This document shows, one piece after another, positions 41,215 through 45,912 of a DNA stretch of 45,912 nucleotides. This DNA comes from an uncultured Actinomycetes bacterium. Lineage in GTDB: Bacteria; Actinomycetota; Actinomycetes; Nanopelagicales; Nanopelagicaceae. How positions within the stretch are numbered: position 1 is the stretch's first letter; each line of letters begins with the position of its first letter. The notes below the pieces were generated by a model. That model did not search any database. It was not told the origin of the DNA and was given only the letters and a program-made list of their open reading frames with translations. Made by a program: the position numbers and the translations under genes. The DNA is taken from positions 1-45,912 of the forward strand of contig CAIYBL010000120.1 in NCBI GenBank assembly GCA_903924485.1, given 5' to 3'.

Positions 41215-41216
41215 TG

Positions 41217-41246
41217 ACAATGCAATACAAGTGAATATTGCATTGT
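41217..41246. promoter_or_regulatory. Perfect 11-bp inverted repeat (30 bp overall)
   Basis: ACAATGCAATA, 8 nt (CAAGTGAA), TATTGCATTGT: all 11 base pairs match. It begins 3 nt upstream of the tRNA-Arg 5' end and 140 nt upstream of the saccharopine-dehydrogenase-like start. It could be an operator for the divergent units or a hairpin. No T run follows, so a terminator is less likely. Confidence 0.55.
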
Positions 41247-41385
41247 GCAAGGGTACCCGTAGGGCATCTCTCATTTAAACGAAAATCCATCAAGAATGCG
41301 GCATATAAATTGGCAGAATTACGCCTAATGGCTAGCATTGGGAAAACAAACCAACAGGGAGTTTTCTCCCCATGAGAGGCCAACA

Positions 41386-42612
41386 ATGAAAGCGCTAGTT
41401 ATAGGCGCGGGTGGTGTTGGCAGAGCAATCGCAAATATCGCATCTCGCAGACCCTTTATTACATCCATGGTTATCGCAGACCGCAATTTGGCACGTGCCG
41501 AAGAAGCAGTCGCACGAGTAAACGATTCACGATTTTCTGCCGCACAAGTCAATGCAGCTGAGCTTGAAGATATCCGAGAGTTAATTCGCAAGGCAGATCC
41601 TGATGTAGTCATCAACGCGGTTGATCCGCGCTTTGTAATGCCTATCTTTCTCGCCTGCGAAATTGAAAATACAAACTACATCGATATGGCGATGTCGCTG
41701 TCACGTCCTCATCCTCACTACCCAAATTCCGAAACTGGTGTGAAGTTAGGTGATGAGCAATTTGCACGCGACTGGAATTGGTGCGAACGCGGTATCTACG
41801 CCCTGGTCGGCATGGGAATCGAACCCGGAATGAGCGACGTCTTTGCTCGTTATGCCTCTGACTTCTTATTTAGTCGGATTGACTCACTCACAATCCTTGA
41901 TGGATCAAATCTTGTTGTAGAGGGCCATAACTTTGCTCCGTCGTTTTCTATCTGGACAACAATTGAAGAATGCCTAAATCCACCTTTGGTTTGGGAAGAT
42001 GGACGAGGTTGGTATACAACCGAACCATTTAGCGGAATTGAGACTTTCGATTTCCCTGAAGGCATCGGACCTGTTGAGTGCGTGAACGTCGAACACGAAG
42101 AAGTGGTCCTGATTCCTCAAAAAGTTGATGCCAAAAAGGTAAACTTTAAATATGGGCTCGGTGCTTCATTCATCACGACTCTCAAAACCATTCACATGTT
42201 AGGCATGGACCGCAAGGAGCACGTTGACGTTCAAGGCGTATCTGTTTCTCCTAGAGATTTACTTGCAGCATCTTTGCCAGATCCCTCAACGCTTGGAGAG
42301 CGTATGCGCGGAAAGACATGTGCTGGCGCCCTTGTAAAAGGTTTAAATAAAGAAGGTAAGCCATATGCCTGTTACATATACAACGTGGTCGACAACGCAT
42401 GGTCAATGGCAGAGTACGGAGATCAGGCAGTTGTGTGGCAGACAGCAGTTAATCCTGTGATGGCAATGGAACTCATTCATAGTGGGGTCTGGCAGCCAGA
42501 GGGTGTTAATGGGCCAGAATGGTTTGCCCCTAAACCGTTCTTAGATCTTCTTGAATCTTATGGAACTTCATGGACGATCCGAGATGAAGACACCGCAGGG
42601 ATTGAGATCTAA
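41386..42612 (+). CDS. Saccharopine dehydrogenase family protein
   Basis: The 408-aa protein opens with the Rossmann loop MKALVIGAGGVGRAIANIASRR and later shows ADPDVVINAVDPRFVMPIFLAC, TNYIDMAMS and GMGIEPGMSDVFARYA, typical of the saccharopine dehydrogenase-like/carboxynorspermidine synthase group. These are NAD(P)-dependent enzymes that join or reduce amino-acid imines; the substrate is unknown. The track starts at 41338, but GAGAGG lies before the ATG at 41386 and the extra 16 residues lack homology. It is separated from the next GMC oxidoreductase gene by 3 nt and forms an operon with it. Confidence 0.85.
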   Translation: MKALVIGAGGVGRAIANIASRRPFITSMVIADRNLARAEEAVARVNDSRFSAAQVNAAELEDIRELIRKADPDVVINAVDPRFVMPIFLACEIENTNYIDMAMSLSRPHPHYPNSETGVKLGDEQFARDWNWCERGIYALVGMGIEPGMSDVFARYASDFLFSRIDSLTILDGSNLVVEGHNFAPSFSIWTTIEECLNPPLVWEDGRGWYTTEPFSGIETFDFPEGIGPVECVNVEHEEVVLIPQKVDAKKVNFKYGLGASFITTLKTIHMLGMDRKEHVDVQGVSVSPRDLLAASLPDPSTLGERMRGKTCAGALVKGLNKEGKPYACYIYNVVDNAWSMAEYGDQAVVWQTAVNPVMAMELIHSGVWQPEGVNGPEWFAPKPFLDLLESYGTSWTIRDEDTAGIEI

Positions 42613-42615
42613 ACA

Positions 42616-44286
42616 ATGAACCGGGACTTTGACGTTGTCATTGTTGGATCGGGTTTTGGCGGTTCTGTTTCAGCAATGCGGCTGGTGGAAAAGGGTTACA
42701 GCGTTGCAGTGCTAGAGGCTGGAAAGAGATTTGCGGATGAGGATTTCCCAAAGACATCCTGGAGACTTCGTAAATTTCTTTTCATGCCCAAGCTCGGCTT
42801 CTTTGGAATTCAGAGGATCCACGTCCTTCCAGATGTACTGATTTTGGCTGGCGCCGGTGTCGGTGGCGGTTCATTGGTGTACGCAAATACTTTGTATCAA
42901 CCTGGTGATAAATATTTCGCGGACCTTCAATGGGCGCACATCACTAACTGGAAAGAGGAATTAGAGCCCTGGTATGACCAAGCAAAACGGATGCTTGGCG
43001 TCAGTATTTATCCCTACTTTTCACCGAGTGATCAAGCTATGAAAGATGTTGCAGAGTCGATGGGCGTGGGACATACCTTCACTATGGCGCCTCTGGGAAT
43101 TCACTTTGGAAAACACCCTGCAGAGAAAGTAGAAGATCCTTATTTCGGCGGTGTAGGTCCCAAGCGCGAAGGATGTGTGCAATGCGGAGGTTGCATGACT
43201 GGATGTCGCCACAACGCCAAGAACACGCTTCCTAAAAATTATCTCGGCTTAGCTGAGAAAGCCGGCGCAGTTGTTTTCCCAATGACAACTGTCACGCAGA
43301 TCAAGCAATCAAATGGTTCATGGATCGTGAATGCGAAGGCAACCGGCGGATTGAAGCCTGGCACGCAAACTTTCACGGCAAAGCAAGTGATAGTGGCAGC
43401 AGGTACCTATAACACTCAGAAGTTGTTGCATCGCATGAGAGATACAAAGACTCTGCCACGCTTATCGAAGCAGTTAGGCGAACTTTCCAGAACAAACAGT
43501 GAATCACTTGTTGGTGCAACAATGCCTGATACAAAGATTAACTTCAGCAAGGGAAGCGCAATCACCTCATCTTTCTATCCAGATGAGCACACCCATGTAG
43601 AGCCAGTTCGCTACGGCAAAGGCAGTAACTTCATGGGATTAATGCAAACATTGATGACTGATGGTGCAACATCAAAGATCAGACGCCGACAATGGGTCAA
43701 AACTTTTCTTCAAACACCATCGCTACTACCGAAAATTCTCAATGTTCGTCATTGGAGTGAGAGAACAGTCATCGCCCTTGTTATGCAAAATGTTGATTCC
43801 TCAATTTCGGTAAGGGGCAAACGCGGAATCTTCGGATGGCGCATGACCTCTAAAAATGATCCGAACAAACCCAATGCCACATGGATTCCTGCAGCAAATC
43901 ACACTGCCAGGGCAATCGCCGCGAAGTATGGTGGAATTGCAGGAGGTCACGTTGGCGACCTAGTAGATGCACCTTTCACTGCTCATTTTTCTGGCGGGTG
44001 CGTAATTGGCGACTCCGCAGACCATGGAGTTGTTGATCCCTATCACCGAGTCTGGAATTACCCGACTTTGCACATTGTCGATGGTTCCACGATTACCGCA
44101 AATCTAGGAGTGAATCCTTCACTAACTATTACAGCGCAAGCAGAACGTGCTATCTCACTGTGGCCCAATAAAGATGAAATAGATCCACGACCAATTCAAG
44201 GTGCACCCTATAAAAAGATCGCTCCAGTATTTCCCAAAAATCCCATTGTTCCAGCTGGGGCACCAGCAGAACTTCGTATCAACTAA
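42616..44286 (+). CDS. GMC oxidoreductase, cholesterol-oxidase (ChoD)-like
   Basis: FAD-binding FDVVIVGSGFGGSVSAMRLVEKGY at the N-terminus, AGAGVGGGSLVYAN near 75-88, the cysteine cluster CVQCGGCMTGCRHNAKNTLPKNYL near 190-213, and the C-terminal PTLHIVDGSTITANLGVNPSLTITAQAERA define a GMC-family enzyme of the ChoD type (cf. Rv3409c). The C-x2-C-x2-C-x3-C spacing is ferredoxin-like, though no iron-sulfur cluster is established for the family as far as I know. Oxidation of a sterol or other alcohol is expected; the true substrate is unknown. Its stop overlaps the convergent kinase gene by four bases. Confidence 0.88.
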   Translation: MNRDFDVVIVGSGFGGSVSAMRLVEKGYSVAVLEAGKRFADEDFPKTSWRLRKFLFMPKLGFFGIQRIHVLPDVLILAGAGVGGGSLVYANTLYQPGDKYFADLQWAHITNWKEELEPWYDQAKRMLGVSIYPYFSPSDQAMKDVAESMGVGHTFTMAPLGIHFGKHPAEKVEDPYFGGVGPKREGCVQCGGCMTGCRHNAKNTLPKNYLGLAEKAGAVVFPMTTVTQIKQSNGSWIVNAKATGGLKPGTQTFTAKQVIVAAGTYNTQKLLHRMRDTKTLPRLSKQLGELSRTNSESLVGATMPDTKINFSKGSAITSSFYPDEHTHVEPVRYGKGSNFMGLMQTLMTDGATSKIRRRQWVKTFLQTPSLLPKILNVRHWSERTVIALVMQNVDSSISVRGKRGIFGWRMTSKNDPNKPNATWIPAANHTARAIAAKYGGIAGGHVGDLVDAPFTAHFSGGCVIGDSADHGVVDPYHRVWNYPTLHIVDGSTITANLGVNPSLTITAQAERAISLWPNKDEIDPRPIQGAPYKKIAPVFPKNPIVPAGAPAELRIN

Positions 44287-45191
44287 GAAGCTCGCCACCA
44301 TCGAAGCAGTGGTGCGTATTCCTCTTTCATGGTTTGAGTAATCAGCAAACCTCCATCAAGGTGATTGCCCTTGGCGATGTCCAATCGCATTTGTGGTAAC
44401 GAATAGGAAACGTGGCGCCTGATTACTTCTTCATACTCTCTATTTTTTGCAAGTCCACCAAGTAAGGTCAGCGTCAGGCTTTCGTTTCGCATTCCACCAG
44501 CTTTAGTCCATGCAGCAACTACCGTCTTTGAAAGTTGTTCGGCGCCACGGTCACGAATTGCAACGGCGCTAGATATATTATTTTCAGCCGCTTCAAGGAC
44601 TCGCTTGGCCGTTGCAATACATAGTGATTGAGCTTGCGCATCGACAGTACTTTCTAGGGCATCAAACTCGACCATTGCATCGGCAAGGAATTCCAACAAC
44701 ATCGGATCATTTTCCCGACCTTGTCTGGTTGCGAGCGCTCTTTCCAAAGCATGCTTGCCTAGCCAATATCCACTGCCTTCATCACCGAAAATATGCCCAA
44801 GACCATCGGCATGTGAAAAGACTCCGCGACGTCCACCAACGGCAACAGCCCCACTTCCAATAGAAAGGGTTACACCGTCTTGTCCATTCATTGCTCCGAA
44901 AAAACCAGCAAGGCCGTCATCAATCACGGCAACTTCACGTGCTCCGAAAAATTCCTGACCAAGCAATCCGTAATAAAGTGGATCTGGCACTTTTCCATCA
45001 AAGCCGGTGCAACTCAGGGCAACTGATTCGTGAATTTGGGCATCGGGATGGGCAATCCTAAATTCAGAGAAAATGTCCCTCAGCGTTTCAACGACGCTCT
45101 CAGCGGCAAGTTTCGCCCGAGTTGTCGTGTGCTCTCCGTCGGGCCAACGCAATCGTGCGCCTGACTGTCCAAGATCCAGAACGAGGGTCAT
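44283..45191 (-). CDS. BadF/BadG/BcrA ATPase family, GlcNAc-kinase-like
   Basis: The 302-aa protein has the actin-like ATPase fold: LVLDLGQSGARLRW at the start (phosphate 1), VAVIDDGLAGFFGAM and LSIGSGAVAVGGRRG in the middle (phosphate 2), and HIFGDEGSGYWLGKHALERAL near 132-153, which is the conserved GDEGSGxxxG signature of the N-acetylglucosamine kinase-like subfamily. TLLGGLAKNREYEE is the adenosine motif. It probably phosphorylates an amino sugar recycled from cell wall or chitin, but substrate is inferred. A TAGAAT hexamer lies six bases before its ATG. Confidence 0.85.
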   Translation of the reverse strand: MTLVLDLGQSGARLRWPDGEHTTTRAKLAAESVVETLRDIFSEFRIAHPDAQIHESVALSCTGFDGKVPDPLYYGLLGQEFFGAREVAVIDDGLAGFFGAMNGQDGVTLSIGSGAVAVGGRRGVFSHADGLGHIFGDEGSGYWLGKHALERALATRQGRENDPMLLEFLADAMVEFDALESTVDAQAQSLCIATAKRVLEAAENNISSAVAIRDRGAEQLSKTVVAAWTKAGGMRNESLTLTLLGGLAKNREYEEVIRRHVSYSLPQMRLDIAKGNHLDGGLLITQTMKEEYAPLLRWWRAS

Positions 45192-45197
45192 AATGGA

Positions 45198-45203
45198 ATT
45201 CTA
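45198..45203 (-). promoter_or_regulatory. Candidate -10 element for the leaderless GlcNAc-kinase-like gene
   Basis: TAGAAT (5 of 6 to TATAAT) on the minus strand, six bases before the ATG at 45191. No ribosome site. Confidence 0.5.
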
Positions 45204-45244
45204 GGGGGCGGTATTCTTAACTCCTCAATCACTGGGGGAAATTA

Positions 45245-45912
45245 ATGGGCGAATCTGCACTTGTAACTGGTGCTACAGCGGGTATTGGTGCAAGTTTTGC
45301 GCGCCTGCTTGCGTCAAAGGGTTATCACGTCGTGCTTGTTGCCCGAGATGAAGAACGTCTCAAAGAGACCGCCCAGAAGTTAGCCACTGATTACGGAATG
45401 ACTAGCGAAGTCCTCAGGGCTGATCTATCCACGCCCGAAGGGTTGAAACTTGCCGAGGACCGTGTCGCAAGTGTCACCAGCCCTATCGGGGTCTTGGTAA
45501 ACAATGCAGGTTTCGGGATTAATAAAAGTTTCTTAGTCAGCAACATAGATGATGAGCAACGGTTGCTTGATGTCCTGGTGAAAGCCCCTATGCGATTAAT
45601 GCACGCAGCGCTTCCCGTCATGAAGGAAAATGATCGAGGAATAATCATCAATGTCTCCTCCGTAGCGGGATGGATTGCCGGTGGAACCTATAGCGCAGCT
45701 AAGTCCTACCTGACCGTTATGAGCGAATCACTCCATACCGAATTAATAAGTACTCGCGTGACCGTTATGGCGCTCTGTCCCGGATTTACCCGCACCGAAT
45801 TTCACGAACGAGGACGTATGAAGATGGGTGGGCTACCTAACTTCATGTGGCTAAACGCCGATCGCGTGGTGGCACAAGCCTGGTCTGACGCGAAAAGAGG
45901 GCAAGCGGTATC
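45245..45912 (+). CDS. SDR family oxidoreductase, 5' part
   Basis: The frame is open to the right edge (222 codons), so it is missing from the ORF track. It has the cofactor loop VTGATAGIGASFARLLA at residues 7-23, LVNNAGFG near 86, INVSSVAG with the catalytic Ser near 138, and YSAAKSY with the catalytic Tyr and Lys near 150, followed by LCPGFTRTEF. The K/R at the end of the second strand (VARDEERLK) suggests NADPH preference. GGGGGA before AATTAATG is the ribosome site. The substrate is unknown. It is divergent from the kinase-like gene across 53 nt. Confidence 0.9.
   Translation, partial: MGESALVTGATAGIGASFARLLASKGYHVVLVARDEERLKETAQKLATDYGMTSEVLRADLSTPEGLKLAEDRVASVTSPIGVLVNNAGFGINKSFLVSNIDDEQRLLDVLVKAPMRLMHAALPVMKENDRGIIINVSSVAGWIAGGTYSAAKSYLTVMSESLHTELISTRVTVMALCPGFTRTEFHERGRMKMGGLPNFMWLNADRVVAQAWSDAKRGQAV

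Overview
The window looks like a chromosomal segment of a small-genome, moderate-GC member of the Actinomycetota, perhaps of the freshwater Nanopelagicales (acI) type. The lineage guess is inference. What I see directly is compact gene packing with many 1-4 nt overlaps, and gene order that matches the Mycobacterium tuberculosis Rv0991c-Rv1026 neighbourhood as I remember it: fmdB-like, 5-formyl-THF cyclo-ligase, moeA/glp, rimJ, glpR, pmt//rsmI, metG, tatD, rsmA, ispE, glmU, prs, rplY, pth, mfd, lipoprotein, mazG, eno, ftsB, DUF501, ppx. Blocks are rearranged and galU, rpfB and lpqT are not in their usual slots.

Layout. 0-4.3 kb: an accessory catabolic-looking module (3' end of an SDR, an ornithine cyclodeaminase-like enzyme, a divergent APC permease, then a 53-aa protein coupled to a GatA-type amidase). 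4.3-5.0 kb: a 658-bp islet bracketed by 30-bp direct repeats that are the 3' end of a tRNA gene. The intact copy is a tRNA with the Leu anticodon UAA but a short class I variable loop; the islet carries one unknown membrane protein. 5.1-14.7 kb: minus-strand housekeeping (two NTF2-fold proteins, UDGb, Ppx, DUF501, FtsB-like, enolase, MazG, lipoprotein, Mfd). 14.8-18.9 kb: PEP carboxylase converging on an orphan TrpB2. 19-23 kb: pth, rplY, prs, glmU, tRNA-Gln and a divergent MarR regulator. 23.5-28.6 kb: ispE, rsmA, tatD, metG, rsmI. 28.6-33 kb: Pmt mannosyltransferase, tRNA-Ala, then GlpR/SepX-like protein, RimJ-like acetyltransferase and a MoeA-like protein lacking a large internal segment, with the folate cyclo-ligase divergent. 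33-37 kb: acyl-CoA dehydrogenase, CopD-CtaG fusion, CopC-like protein, FmdB/Ruc-like zinc ribbon. 37-46 kb: MMPL exporter, threonine aldolase, unknown membrane protein, tRNA-Arg, a saccharopine-dehydrogenase-like/cholesterol-oxidase-like GMC operon, a GlcNAc-kinase-like ATPase and the 5' part of another SDR.

The most interesting points are (1) the tRNA-bounded single-gene islet and its odd tRNA; (2) a Glp-GlpR type cell-division pair whose gephyrin homologue cannot be a normal molybdenum-cofactor enzyme; (3) a recurrent leaderless-promoter layout, TAnnnT (or close) then 6-7 nt then ATG; (4) a 49-nt hairpin written inside the conserved C-terminal codons of ppc; (5) a CopC protein lacking the expected copper ligands; and (6) several perfect inverted repeats placed like operators. 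No CRISPR array, rRNA gene, transposase or integrase was seen, and no gene-free gap exceeds 300 bases. All similarity statements come from motif recognition, not database searches.
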